Positions 1-11,395 of a stretch of 64,000 nt of DNA are shown here, piece after piece. Source of the DNA: Maratus speciosus (lineage: Eukaryota; Arthropoda; Arachnida; Araneae; Salticidae); the NCBI GenBank assembly GCA_963932465.1, contig OZ010792.1, positions 15,331,701 through 15,395,700 on the forward strand, written 5' to 3'. A model generated the notes under the pieces. That model was not told the DNA's origin, made no database searches, and saw nothing but the letters and a program-made list of their open reading frames with translations. The position numbers were made by a program, and so were the translations under genes. How positions within the stretch are numbered: the stretch's first letter is position 1; the number at the start of each line of letters is the position of its first letter.

Positions 1-260
1 ATACATTTTGTTTATTTTGACGAATCGCATATAGGGTATGTTATAAATAATGGAAATAATTACCTTGTTAGCAAAATAGTTTTAGGTAAATGCTGTTTGC
101 ATAGATTACATAGTGTGGTGATTATCAATAGTGAATATTAACAGTATTCGAATAAAATATTGATCCGACATTTAGGAGTGATTATATTTTCCAGTATTGA
201 ATTGGATATTAGCAAGAAATATTTCACCATTTCATATCCTCTTTGTTCCCTTTTCTTTAC

Positions 261-676
261 CCCGGGATTACACACGTAGGGTCTGTCATATCCAGGGTCC
301 GCACGGTTGTTACATTTCTCACCACAATTTTTTGAGAAGTAATCTTCAAATTATTTAATCGCAGAATTTGTGAGTAATGTCAACAATTAACACTAGAACG
401 CCCGGAAGGAGTCGATTCGACTCCGACCATGTGATTAAATGTCAATTGGAACGAGAAATTTTTTCATAAAATTAGTTACATTTAATCTACGCAGATCTAC
501 GTTAAATAAATCAATTAAATAATTTTCAATAAAAATTCTAGTGTCAAATATTTTTATGAAACTTGAGCAAAATTTCCGGGCGTTCTAGTGTTAAATAAGA
601 TGACTATTTTTATTTGAAATTATTGGTGTCAAAGTAAAAATCCTACATATACTGAATATGCGCGCGCATTCCCGGG
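261..676. mobile_element. Insertion with CCCGGGA termini
   Basis: Begins CCCGGGATTACACACG and ends with the inverted match CGCGCGCATTCCCGGG. The second block reads straight through here (empty site near 55350), so this is an insertion into copy 1 only. It contains a nested TTAA MITE. The target duplication is unclear (possibly three bases, TTA/TTC), so the superfamily is not assigned. Confidence 0.55.
391..590 (+). mobile_element. TTAA MITE, 200 bp (CACTAGAACG family)
   Basis: TTAA at 387-390 and 591-594 flanks exactly 200 bp with inverted ends CACTAGAACGCCCGG / CCGGGCGTTCTAGTG. A perfect palindrome, GGAGTCGATTCGACTCC (408-424), lies just inside the left end. A TTAA target with CAC/CCC-type ends suggests piggyBac-type mobilisation (inference). 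Confidence 0.8.
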
Positions 677-708
677 TTCACTCTACGCAATTTAATAATG
701 TATTTTAA

Positions 709-916
709 CACTATTTCTACCGGTTTCAAATGACATCTTTTTAAAGACATCGATTTATGGTTTTTCATTTTTAATTTTTAGATTAAGACAATTAAAAATC
801 ATTTTTAATGCATGAAAACTTTTTATTTTAATGCTTATGATATTCAAAAACTACGACCAAAATAAACATAAATCAAAGCTTTAAAATGGTGTCATTTGAC
901 ACCGGTAGAAATAGTG
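709..916 (-). mobile_element. TTAA MITE, 208 bp (CACTATTTC family)
   Basis: TTAA at 705-708 and 917-920. The inverted ends start CACTATTTCTACCGG. The palindrome GGTGTCATTTGACACC (888-903) abuts the right end. The paralogous block has a single TTAA at 55377-55380 with matching flanks, confirming a precise TTAA insertion. Confidence 0.85.
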
Positions 917-944
917 TTAAAACATATTTTTAAAATAGGAATGG

Positions 945-1315
945 TTTTCCTCAAATATATGCCAGTTAAATTCTCTATAAAATTATAAATTTATGAAGCT
1001 AATTAATAAATGAGCTTAAATGCGAGAACTAGGATGCAATCGAGCTATTATTATTTCGGTCATTTACTGCATCGTAATATGATCCTTATCGCTTAGAGGA
1101 TAAATGAATTTCAATATAAACATAAATTCAATATTACTTTCCCATTAAAATTTCACCCTAAATAATTTTCGACTCGAAACGATAAACTGGCTTCTGTTAT
1201 AATTCTCGAAATCGATTGTCTGTTGTATAAGGTTAATCGCTATCCTTTTATCTTGATATTAGCGAATACTTTTGAAAACTTGCGATGTAATTATAAACTG
1301 AAATAGTGAAAATAT
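945..1315 (+). repeat. ~360-bp module, copy 1
   Basis: First of ten same-orientation relatives. It runs from the short motif TTTATGAAG near the start to AAACTGAAATAGTGAAA at the end. It has no open frame on either strand and its function is unknown. Confidence 0.7.
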
Positions 1316-1819
1316 CACAAGTTTTACAAAAGCTCATGTGCTTTAAGCTTAGACTATGTAACACTTTCCAACACTTGGAAAATAAAATCCTTCTATTTAA
1401 AAAATTTGACAAACCGCCTTATTAGACCATGTTTAAATTAATTAAAAAGTAACAAGAATGATATTGTTAAAGAAAAAAACGCTTATTATCATAAAAATTA
1501 AAAATATATATGCTAAAAACAGTACGTTTAAACAGTACAACCTTTAAACGGTACGTTTAAAGCCTTATAAAAAGCTTTTAATAAACACATCTACCAGTTC
1601 AGACATACAATCGGTGACATTCACAAGATCAACAATGATAAAACACCATTAAAAAATAAAAGTAAAATATATGAAGATCAATAATGATTTTACCATTATT
1701 GATAAATAATTATTTTACCATTATTGATATTGAGAATATCACCGATTTTGTGCATGAAACTGGCAGAAGTGGTCATTAATTTTTTACAAGCCTTTAAATG
1801 TACTGTAATCACATTTACA

Positions 1820-1996
1820 GAGCTCCCAAATGGTCCACCAACTGAATGCCAAAAGATTTTAACAGAAAATTTTATGGTAGGTTTGCGCAAGAATTAACTT
1901 TCAAATGTGATTCCGGGGCGGGTTGTATGAAAAATCTAAACAGAAAATTTTCCTATAGTAATATTGGTATTCAGTTGGTGGACCATTTGGGAGCCC
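1820..1996. mobile_element. 177-bp inverted-repeat MITE, TACA target duplication
   Basis: The ends GAGCTCCCAAATGGTCCACC and GGTGGACCATTTGGGAGCCC are inverted copies of about 33 bp. TACA precedes (1816-1819) and follows (1997-2000). The paralogous block is uninterrupted at 56229-56232. Superfamily not assigned. Confidence 0.7.
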
Positions 1997-2050
1997 TACA
2001 TTTAGCATATATGTTTTCATAACAGATTTAACTCTTTGGAGACCGATATC

Positions 2051-2499
2051 CTAAGCGATATAAGTAAGCGTCCTATCTTAAATGGGAGAAGTAACCGCAA
2101 GGTTTAAAGAGAGGTCACATCAATCAAGGTCATGCGCCACGTAGCGGATGGAGTGTGAACTACAGGTAGATACCTAACTGTTTTCTTACTGGCACCACTA
2201 AAATTGTAAAGTTTTTTTCAGCTTGATTAATAACTGAAGTACTTCTGATAAGGCGAAGAAAACTTGGTGGTATCAAGTGCGTCTGGATGCTCCTCTCGCT
2301 GTGCCATTATTTTGCAATAAATGTGGCAAGCAAAACTCATTTCCATGCGTGATTGAAGATTTAGAAAATACACGCCTCACTAAAAGCCCGCGTGTGTGAA
2401 TCATCGCTCCGTCCACAAGGTGACGCAACTGTGTAACAATCAGGCGTAAATTACGCCTGATTCCAGCATTAAGTTAGTTCGCTTACTTATAACGCTTTG
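2051..2499. mobile_element. hAT-like MITE, 449 bp, 8-bp target duplication
   Basis: Flanked by CCGATATC at 2043-2050 and 2500-2507. The inverted termini are CTAAGCGATATAAGTAAGCG and CGCTTACTTATAACGCTTTG. The other block has one unduplicated octamer, CCGGCGTC (56269-56276), at this point. An 8-bp duplication is typical of the hAT superfamily; no transposase is encoded. Confidence 0.75.
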
Positions 2500-2921
2500 C
2501 CGATATCTCTTACACAAATTTTATTTGGTGTATACCACTTTTGAAAACAAAATTACCTTGACATACATAATTTCGATATACTCTAATTATATAACACATG
2601 TATTACTTTACATTATTATTGGTGGCAGAAGCAAATTTTGCAAAGGTATATGATGCCGAGTCAGACTCGACTTTGAACCACAAAGGATGAATAACAAAGC
2701 AATATTAAGCCAGTAGTGTTGACATTCCTTGCATGCCATATCCAACACTGGGATAATATATTGCTTTTTTATTTGGCTATTTATTATTCACAATATTGTT
2801 CCGACATTGGTTGATATACTTTTTCATTTCATTTCCAATATAATTTGATTCTTAATATACATATATATAGTCTACAATAAGTGTATCTTAGAAGGTTTCA
2901 TTTACATAAGAATTGTTTCCC

Positions 2922-3505
2922 CAAATATATTTCGGTGCAATTTTCTATAACTTTCGAAATTTGTCAAGTTTTAGGTAAGAGGTAAGAGTTGCTATATTAA
3001 CTTATATTTAGTTTTTCGCTCATCTACAGCATCGTAATAGGCACCTTTAACTAACAGGTCAAATCAATTTATTAGGTCTACCGTAAAGTTCTGACCGATA
3101 ATGTTATTTTACGCTTACTTCTTTTAAATTCAGATTTCTTCATTGGCACCACTAATTTTAAAATCGTAAAACTCACTTTGCTTTCAACTTTATTTGACAT
3201 GTGAAAACAATGGGAGTTTTACCATTTTTAAAATGTGGTGCCAATGAAGAAATCTGAATTTTAAAAAAGTAGCCGTGAAATAACATTATTAGACAGAACA
3301 TTAGGGTTGACCTAATAGACTTAATTGTCAATTTAATATTACTTTACCATCGAATATTATCCTAAACGAATTTCCGCTCCAAACGATTTACTGACCCTTT
3401 CATCCGTTTCTTGAAATTGTTGACCTTTGGAAAGTTTATTTCAGGAATACCGTGGAGAACATGCGATGTAGTTATAAATCGAATTAAGTAAAATTGCCAT
3501 ACTGC
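2922..3505 (+). repeat. ~360-bp module, copy 2, split by a MITE
   Basis: Matches the module at 945-1315 but is interrupted at 3072-3315. The counterpart in the second block is 56920-57240. Confidence 0.65.
3072..3315. mobile_element. Mariner-type foldback MITE, 244 bp
   Basis: TA flanks (3070-3071, 3316-3317) enclose arms of about 85 bp beginning TTAGGTCTACC and ending GGTTGACCTAA. TTAGGTTG-like ends are common in mariner elements. The empty site in the second block is TA at 57053-57054. Confidence 0.7.
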
Positions 3506-3953
3506 AGTTAAAACCAGAAATACGTTACACATAGATTGTGATAAACTTTCTATTACTAACTAAATAAGTCTAATAAAGTAATAGACAGCTGATATTCTTG
3601 TGGATACCATCTATTTCAAAATATTGACTAACTGGCTTACTAGACTAGGTTAAAGTCACCCGAACTAAATATACTAATAGCAAGCCAACATTAAGCAAAT
3701 AATTTTTTTCATTGACTAAATAGCTTAAGCAATATTGGAATTAAATATTTGTACGACATTTAAGTTTGTTTACATTTTGTCAATGTTCCATCGATATTGG
3801 CAAAAAAAAAAAAAAACTATACAATTAGGGTTTTATTTCAATTCGTTGAAACTCATAATTTTTATAGAACATTTTCGTCGCATTCGATTTTCTTTAACCG
3901 AATGCAGGATGATTAAAAAATGTCACAACATTCATGGCTAATTCCGCGCGTAC

Positions 3954-4124
3954 TTGTAGTGCAAGTCACACGCTACGAATTTTGGCTACCAGTGTTTTAG
4001 AACGGAAAAATGTGACTTATTTTGTCGGAGACATCTCATTAACTGAATAAGGCCAAGCAAACTTTTTGAAAATAACAGTGGAAAACAAGCACATTAGTTA
4101 TACGTCATGTGACTTACACTACAA
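3954..4124. mobile_element. Probable MITE with TTGTAGTG ends
   Basis: The inverted ends TTGTAGTGCAAGTCAC and GTGACTTACACTACAA enclose about 170 bp. The target duplication is not resolved. Confidence 0.5.
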
Positions 4125-4572
4125 AAACCCATGGAACTAGCCTCATGTTAAATATCTAAGTATATAAAATCCATCGTACAGAGACGTGCTTAAACAGACC
4201 AGTTGTATTTATTTGCGGGTGAGTATGAAGAATGTTTACAATGCAGTAAAGAGAAGACGTCGTTTCGGCTCGAATTTGGGGAAAGGCGTATAAAGAGACC
4301 TAAAAGATTTCTATGGAAAATTCAGAGAAGCATAGCAGATAATCCATAGGAGATTTGGCGAACAAATCTAATAAAACAGATAGTGTTGGTGATGAAATTA
4401 TTTCTGGAAAGACAGCTATAGCACTAGAGACCGTACTGCTAAAACCTGGAGTATAGGCTCAGCAATTAAGAGACGAAGTAGTATCATGATATTCTGACAT
4501 ATCTTATCTCTACATTTTCCAATGTCTGCTAACATCTACAGCTTCATAGAGTCAGATAAACATATTTGAACC

Positions 4573-4987
4573 AAAACATTTTTCTAGTAAATAAAAGAAA
4601 ATTATTAAAAATTATTAAATTGTTCAAATGTCATTAATTAAACACAGAACACATTTTATTAAAAACATTTTTTGATTAGAAACATGTTTTAATGATTAGA
4701 AAAGTCGCAAAAGTTGACAGTTATATGTTTTCGTCTTGGGTTTTATAATGTTAAAATCGCACCAAGTATATGCCAACAACATAGATTAACTGAAACAGCA
4801 GAATAATTCCAATAGCAGCAGATATTATCACGTGTGGTCGTGCGTTTCTTAGAATTTTTCAGGGTAAATATCAGTATTTTTTATAGAAAAACAAAAATGA
4901 TTAAACGCGCGAAATTTTGCCTTATTTAAGAAGAGATATCCTATTCAAAAATACTGGTACAAAGGAACTTCCCTTGTCTTAAAACTT
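4573..4987 (+). repeat. 415-bp direct repeat, copy 1
   Basis: Nearly identical to 6198-6611, with only scattered differences, so this duplication is younger than the 7-kb block. The right part contains the AT-rich motif TTTTGCCTTATTTAAGAAGA, which resembles the interior of the TTAA MITEs. A truncated relative lies at about 32670-32790. Confidence 0.75.
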
Positions 4988-5290
4988 CAGAACAAGTACT
5001 ACTCACTAGAATTCATACTACATTATGTTGGGAAATGTGTTACCGGCCACACTAAAAAAGCAGCTACGCGTATACTTAATAGCAGGACTACTACAGGCTA
5101 ATTTTTTAAATTCTATTTTAAATTATATTTTGCACCACATGTTTTGACAATATTTGGAAGAGAAATATACTAAAAAATGTATTCTTTAAAAGTAGCGGTG
5201 TGAGCATGATATAAAAATAGTCTCCTGTGGCACCCTTGAAAAAAAAATTGACAAAATCGCCAAGAGACTTTTGAATTAATTTGCTTTGTA

Positions 5291-5655
5291 TATTTCAATG
5301 TAGTTTCCTGTAACTCTGAAAATTTATGAACTTTATTAATAAATTAGCTTTAATGTGAATGCTGCGATAAGATGATGTGATTATTATTTCGCACATTTAC
5401 TGCATCGTAATAGTGATATTTTCTCTAGCACGATAAATGAATTTAGATATTTAAATATCAATTTAATGATATTTTCTCATCGAGTTTCATCCTAAATGAC
5501 TTTCTGCTAGAAACGATAAACCGACCTCATTTATATTTCTCCAAATTGATGGTTTTTTGAAAGCGGTTAATCATCAGCCTTTTATTTTGTAACGAGTGAA
5601 TACCGTGAAAAAGTTGAGATACAGAAATAAACTGAAATAGTGAAATCTGCTGTGC
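5291..5655 (+). repeat. ~360-bp module, copy 3
   Basis: Best preserved module of this block. It pairs with 60735-61093. Confidence 0.75.
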
Positions 5656-5752
5656 TGAAATAAAAAGAAAAAGTGATGCATTGATTATGGTGACCTTTCC
5701 AATGTTTGTGATGTATAAGATCTACATACATTTGTCGATAATTTCTAGTTAA

Positions 5753-5802
5753 CGCTAGAAAGGGCGGAAATTTTAGTCAAGTTTTATAAAAACATTTCAC
5801 AG

Positions 5803-5845
<43 letters not shown>

Positions 5846-5977
5846 CAGTTTAAATTTTATATTTAAAGTTTTTCTTATTTTGATCATTTAAACTTATTTC
5901 ATAATGAAATTTCTGGTTTCAATTTCTGGTCTAGTCCTAAGATAGCGGTCAAAGGATCGCTCACGGCCGTTCTAGTG
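5753..5977. mobile_element. TTAA MITE, 225 bp, expanded by a T-run
   Basis: TTAA at 5749-5752 and 5978-5981. Ends CGCTAGAAAGGGCGG and CGGCCGTTCTAGTG. About 35 consecutive T near 5810-5845 account for the extra length. The second block has a plain TTTAAA at the site (61187-61192). Confidence 0.75.
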
Positions 5978-6197
5978 TTAAAACAGGCTTACAGGACGAT
6001 GTTACAATGAATCAAAATAAAACTTTTGTAGAAAAATAATATTATTATAATAATAATTTCATCTCGTTGTATGTAGTAACCAGTACTGAGAGATTTACTA
6101 CTAAATATTGTTCTTCCAGCATTTCGGAACAGTTTTTAAGTGTTTTCAATGGACAGTTTTGCACCAATATTGCCAGTAAAGTGTAAAACATTTAAGT

Positions 6198-6611
6198 AAA
6201 ACATTTTCATAGTAAATAAAAGAAAATTATTAAAAATTATTAAATTGTTCAAATGTCATTAATTAAACACAGAACACATTTTATTAAAAACATTTTTTGA
6301 TTATAAACATGTTTTAATGATTAGAAAAGTCGATAAATTTGGCAGTTACATGTTTTCGTCTTGGATTTTATAATGTTAAAACCGCACCAAGTATATGCCA
6401 ACAACATAGATTAACTGAAACAGCAGAATAATTCCAATAGCAGCAGATATTATCACGTATGGTCGTGCGTTTCTTAGAATTTTTCAGGGTAAATATCAGT
6501 ATTTTTTATAGAAAATGAAAATGATTAAACGCGCGAAATTTTCCCTTATTTAAGAAGAGATATTCTATTCGAAAATACTGGTACAAAGGAACTTCCTTTG
6601 TCTTAAAACTT
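6198..6611 (+). repeat. 415-bp direct repeat, copy 2
   Basis: Second copy of 4573-4987, same orientation, about 1.6 kb downstream. Confidence 0.75.
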
Positions 6612-6796
6612 TATTTGTCCTATTTAAATAACATAAAATTACTATTCAAAACATTTTGGCTCTGAATGTCTGAAAAGAAATCCGGTAGATTTGGTAACAT
6701 TGCGGCCAGTACGTCGTTATTTCATTTCTAACAGAATCTATTTATTTTTTGGGCAACTCAATTATTTCTTTTAAAAAATCTTCTTTACAAAGAAAT

Positions 6797-7165
6797 TGCA
6801 TTACCTAAATACATTTCAGGGACAATTTATATATATTTCGAAAAATAATATGTTTACTAGTAAATGGGAGTTAATATAAGAACTAAGATATTATTATGTG
6901 ATATTTATTATGATCAACAACTGCATTGTCATACGTTCCTCATTACTAATATGATTAATGTATTTAGATATAAAATCCAATTAAATTATACTTTCCAATC
7001 GAATTTCATTCTATTAGGTTATTGCAAATGTATTAAGTTATTGAAAAAGTTCTGTCGTGCTTTAAAATTTTGCGGAAAACAAGCACACTCTGCTTCATGA
7101 TAAATCTAAGATGTTTGATGTGTCTTTCAGCTGTCGATTAATTGATACCGAACTCCTTTGTAATT
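6797..7165 (+). repeat. ~360-bp module, copy 4
   Basis: The most diverged module in this block. It pairs with 61870-62185. A short open frame across it is not conserved in the paralogue. Confidence 0.6.
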
Positions 7166-7312
7166 GTTCTAGTAGCTATATATTGATGGGCATAATAAAT
7201 TATTTTACTGTTCAAACGAACCATTCGGGATTGCTCAAAAGCACCGCTGTTAATCTTTCTTTTTTTTAAATTCAAAATCTACCACAAATCTGTATTGTAA
7301 ACAGTTTTCTTA

Positions 7313-7765
7313 CCGGGTGTCCCAAAAAGGACTGACTGATTTTAAAATTCAATAACTTGCAAACGGTGACAGATATTAAAAAAATTCTTGCAGGAGGGTT
7401 ATGCATAAGGTCAAAAGTTTTATTACAGTGATTTTCAATTTTAGTTCGATTTACAAACAATAGATGGCGCTGCGATCAATAGTCGCTAAATTCAGGCTCG
7501 ATTTTTGGTACTCCGTGGCCCGGATAATACATTTCCATCTCCTTTTTATGCATAGAACAAGATAAAGGACCAGAAATCGAGCCTGTATTTAGCGACTATT
7601 GCTTACAGCGCCATCTATTGTTTGTAAATCGAACTAAAATTGAAAATCACTGTAATAAAACTTTTGACCTTATGCATAACCCTCCTGCAAGAATTTTTTT
7701 AATATCTGTCACCGTTTGCAAGTTATTGAATTTTAAAATCAGTCAGTCCTTTTTGGGACACCCGG
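7313..7765. mobile_element. 453-bp foldback MITE, TA target (CCGGGTGTCCC family), copy 1
   Basis: TA flanks at 7311-7312 and 7766-7767. The arms of about 200 bp are almost perfect inverted copies, starting CCGGGTGTCCCAAAAAGGAC. The short centre holds the unpaired bases. The empty TA survives at 62334-62335. Tc1/mariner-type by target only. Open frames seen here are mirror images created by the palindrome. Confidence 0.85.
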
Positions 7766-7787
7766 TATTTTAAGCAGAATTAATATA

Positions 7788-8014
7788 CGTAACCCACAAA
7801 AATATAAAAATTCGTTTTATCTTAAAATTTCTGAAGATAATTAATAACATTACAAAGGTTGGCAAATATAATTTTATTTCTGCTTTTTACGAAATGTCTT
7901 GTGGTATTTGATTAAAAATATATACAAAGGTCCGAAACTATGTTTTTGAGCATGCCCAAATTTCCATAGTAAAATCATTCATTTTACACATCACTAGTTA
8001 TATGTGGGTTACTG
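7788..8014. mobile_element. Probable TA-flanked MITE, 227 bp
   Basis: The inverted ends CGTAACCCACA and TGTGGGTTACTG lie between TA dinucleotides, directly after the foldback element. Confidence 0.5.
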
Positions 8015-8042
8015 TATAACATAGACCGCAGAATGTCCTTAA

Positions 8043-8242
8043 CCCCTTCGAGACGGGAGCCTTTTACGAAATTTTTAATGTTTTGTCACCGTTTTTTAAA
8101 AACAGAAATTTGTGTCTTCTTGAATCAAGAAAATGCGCTGATTAAATAAGGCAAATTTTACAGTAAAATTTTACTGGTGAGTAAAAACAAGGATTCTGAG
8201 CGCTTCATGCGGCACGTATACGTGCCGCTCGTCCCCAAGGGG
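8043..8242 (-). mobile_element. TTAA MITE, 200 bp (GGCACGTATACGTGCC family)
   Basis: TTAA at 8039-8042 and 8243-8246 with exactly 200 bp between. Ends CCCCTTCGAGACG and GTCCCCAAGGGG. Palindrome GGCACGTATACGTGCC at 8211-8226. The inverse orientation is found at 41201-41400. It interrupts a mariner fragment. Confidence 0.85.
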
Positions 8243-8246
8243 TTAA

Positions 8247-8445
8247 AGATCTTGTATGGTCGTCCAGATAGAGGAAATTCTTTTAGGCTGAAATCTCCGA
8301 AACGAAATTTGACAAACCATCTTTGACGGGCCTGAACATTTACTACTCTACTTCCACACCTGTCACCCCAACGTGTCCCAACGTGTTCCCAAGTTTTCAC
8401 ATACAACCGATACGTTGCTTCCTTTCTGGAACTCATACCAAACAC
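8247..8445 (-). pseudogene. Mariner transposase N-terminal fragment
   Basis: The minus-strand frame reads through a stretch resembling the second helix-turn-helix of mariner transposases: the core QRWFVKFRFGDFSLKEFPLS, followed by GRP, matches the family pattern of W-F-[AK]-[KR]-F-R-x-G-D-F-x-[LV], a few residues, then S-G-R-P. The frame then runs into the TTAA MITE at 8043-8242, which ends the similarity. On the upstream side another MITE begins at 8452. Neither the catalytic D,D34D region nor terminal repeats are visible, so this is a relic of about 65 codons. No expression signal seen. Confidence 0.6.
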
Positions 8446-8455
8446 AATATCTTAA

Positions 8456-8647
8456 CCCTTTCAGTGGCAAGGCATTCCTGCTTCAAAATGTTCAAATAAT
8501 TAATTCACACCGCAATTTATGATCAAATTTATTTCAAAATAATCAAAAGCTTTTCATCACATACATTATGAGATCGAAATTGTACGAAAAAATAACTGGT
8601 GCCATTGGGCACCAGTTTCCAGACTGCAAATGGCACCCCTGAAAGGT
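8456..8647 (-). mobile_element. TTAA MITE, 192 bp (GGTGCCATTGGGCACC family)
   Basis: TTAA at 8452-8455 and 8648-8651. Ends CCCTTTCAGTGGC and GGCACCCCTGAAAGGT. Palindrome CTGGTGCCATTGGGCACCAG at 8596-8615, near the right end. Related copies at 20822-21037 and 63753-63971. Confidence 0.75.
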
Positions 8648-8821
8648 TTAAATGCACTTTATCCACTCACATCTTAATAACTGTGTGCTTCGAAACTAAG
8701 TGATGCAGGATATTCAAACCAGTCCTTTTATATCACACGGTACTCGAAATAATAAAATCTTGCATGACACATCCTACCTCTTTTCATCAAACTGATAGGT
8801 AAAATTATATGCAGGTATTAA

Positions 8822-9234
8822 CCCTTTCCGGAACGGTGTAAGTCTGTATGTAAAATGATTAAATGATGGAATGGCACCAGAATTTACAAACGAATTTATT
8901 AGAAAATAAAAACTTGTTTATTTTCTCGCACATAACAAAAGAATTTTTTTAATTTAATATTTTTGGTGCTTTTGTCTGTTTTGGAATTAACAACTTGAGG
9001 GGCGGTGGGATAAAATATATCCCACCTAATTAAAACAAGATTCTCACCAGAAAATTTAACTGAATTTTATGTTTTTAACTTTGGAGTAAACTAATTGAAA
9101 AATTGCTTTTCCTTATTTAACAATAAAACTTCTCGATTATTCCGGTGAGAATTTAATATTTAGAGACATTTTTGCTTGCCCCTCAAGGGGTTAAAATTAG
9201 GTTTTTTCTTTTGTGGACACCGGCCACTAAAGGG
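8822..9234. mobile_element. TTAA MITE split by another TTAA MITE
   Basis: Left end TTAA + CCCTTTCCGGAACGG at 8818. Right end is a decayed GGCCACTAAAGGG with TTCA instead of TTAA. The interior is interrupted at 8987-9194. Related to 52118-52324. Confidence 0.6.
8991..9190 (+). mobile_element. TTAA MITE, 200 bp (GGTGGGAT..ATCCCACC family), nested
   Basis: TTAA at 8987-8990 and 9191-9194; exactly 200 bp. Next to the left end, GGTGGGAT and ATCCCACC form a hairpin around AAAATAT. The interior contains TTTTCCTTATTTAA. The right end GCCCCTCAAGGGG is the inverse of the left. Confidence 0.85.
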
Positions 9235-9259
9235 TTCAGTACGAAAGAACTTTCGCACC

Positions 9260-9418
9260 AATCTAATAAATAACTTTCCCCTACAAACGGTATACTGACC
9301 TCGAATATATTTAATGAAATTGAGAGTCTTTTGAACGAGGTTAATCGGTAGCTTTTATTTTCAGGTGGATGACTGCCATGGAAAATTTGTGATGCATTTT
9401 AATAGACTGAAATAAGGA
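9260..9418 (+). repeat. ~360-bp module, truncated copy
   Basis: Only the right half of the module is recognisable. It lies outside the duplicated block and suggests the tandem array once continued in this direction. Confidence 0.5.
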
Positions 9419-11006
9419 GTATTTCGGTACCGCTATTAAGAAAAGAAATGAATTTCATTATTCACGAAAATGTTATGATTCATTTCGCAGCAGTAGGAGT
9501 TTATAAAGTTATATCCATTTGGGAATACTTAAATTATATATCCTTGATGTGCCGTTTTAAACAACTATTTTAAAAATAGTGATATAAATAACCCTACTTG
9601 CAAATTATATTAAACATATTCTATTCTTAATTTAATATAGCAATAATTAAATGTATCATTCCTTTAATTGTACAATTATACACGTACACACTAAAAATTT
9701 TTCCTGCAGGCAAAACCTTCTTACTGTTATTTAATATCAATGTTGACTAATTTTATACATAGGGTATTAAGCGACACATGTGAACATCGCAATTTTTCAT
9801 TAGTTATTATATGTTTTTTTTATTTAAAAATTATTACCAAAGATGACAGCACCTGTATATGATGAAAATTTTTGCAAGCTTTTGACATTTAGTTTGTCCT
9901 CATTAGCCAAAACAACGTTTATAGATCTCCAATGTAAAATTAGTTCCAACTTGATAAGCTAATAACTTTATTTATTTATTCATTTATTTGAATTTTAATG
10001 TTTTAGCATATACTATGAATACTAATAAAGATTTTTGATAAAGATTTTTCTTCTAAAATTGAGAAATATTAATGATTTTGCAACCAAATGAGACACGTGT
10101 GAAGAGAGCAGTTGGGACTGATATGAACAGTTCATATGTGTCCAATAATCATTCTGTGATTATGTTCCTTTCAGTTAACTTCAAGAGAAATAATGTAAGT
10201 TCCAATATCTATAATTTTGCTGAAATAGAAGACATTTCTTTCATACAAAGTTAATTTTGTATTGAAACTTCCATAAACATATCTGTCAGCAAGTACATAA
10301 AGAGCATGAAGCTCGTTTACTTTCAATTGTAATTTAAATAAATTTAATGTTTTCTAAAATGCAATAAGTGTTATGCATTATTTTACAAAACGGTTTACAA
10401 CAATAATTTTATGCATTGTTAATGTAAAAGATATTACCATAAACAACTTTGCAAATTTTTCTATTTCATTTTTTCCAAACTTACACTAATGGCTTACTTC
10501 CATCTGTAAAATAGCTATGTATATGATGCTTTGAACGGAGAAATATATGCGTAATATTTTAAGAAAGTAAAATTTTTAAACTGATGCCTAGCGTAAAATC
10601 TACCCCACCCCATTTTTTTCAAAAGCTAAAGAAGTTAAATTTCGGAGGGGGAGACTTATAATCAAGATTAACAACAAAACAAAAATCATTTTAAATTCTT
10701 CATTATCTTTAATTTAGAAGCAAATAAGACAAATACAGGGGTGAGAATCTTCCATATTTCCGCAGATTTACGATAAACATTATCTTAAGGCCCCTTTCCT
10801 AAAATCTCCCTCAAAAAAAAAAAAAGAAAAAAAACCTAAACAAAATTTAAAAGCTTTATTTTTTTTTTCAAATTTACTTCTTTTTTATTTTATTGCAACA
10901 ATATTTAATCAATCATCTAAGCCTCCCTCACCCCAAATCTACTTATTTTCATGTTATGTTCTTTAGCTTAAAGATATCACCCAGAAACTAGAGAAATATA
11001 TATATA
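9419..11006. other. No gene seen; AT-rich with C-rich and poly-A patches
   Basis: No coherent coding frame or paired terminal repeats. 10590-10980 has C-rich runs (CTACCCCACCCC, CCCCTTTCC) and A/T homopolymers of unclear origin. Confidence 0.5.
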
Positions 11007-11395
11007 TACAGGGAAATACGTTTAACACGAAACTGACAGGGCCGAAATTTGTTTTCTTGTTAAAAGAATTTCAGGTTAAAAGATTCGTAAAATAAAGAAC
11101 AAAACTCACAAATATTTTCGATGTCGTCAAAATTTATTTCGATTTCCTGTTAAACTACTTGCATCACTTAGGACAAAAAGTAAGTAAAAAATATATTGTT
11201 TTTCGAGGAAAAAATCAGATATTTTTTTAAGTGTCTTTTTTAGCATTCTGAGATCTAGCTTGTTTGATTCAAACAAGCAAAAATGTCTCTAAATCTTCGT
11301 GCTTAGCAGTTCTCGTACGTTTTCTCTCTGGCTTAAACATATTGCGCTCAAACATTCACGTAATGGGATCCCTGCTTTTTATTATCTATCTTCTA

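Larger units (their letters stand above)
1..7785. repeat. Duplicated ~7.3-kb block, copy 1
   Basis: Reads collinearly with 55095-62345. Anchors: the opening stretch matches about 55109, position 1000 matches about 55460, 2580 matches 56340, 3430 matches 57180, 4230 matches 59660, 5300 matches 60720, 6780 matches 61840 and 7300 matches 62320. Differences are substitutions, small indels and lineage-specific TE insertions listed separately. No coding potential is apparent. The block itself consists of about four diverged ~2-kb subunits, each with a related ~360-bp module. Confidence 0.8.
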
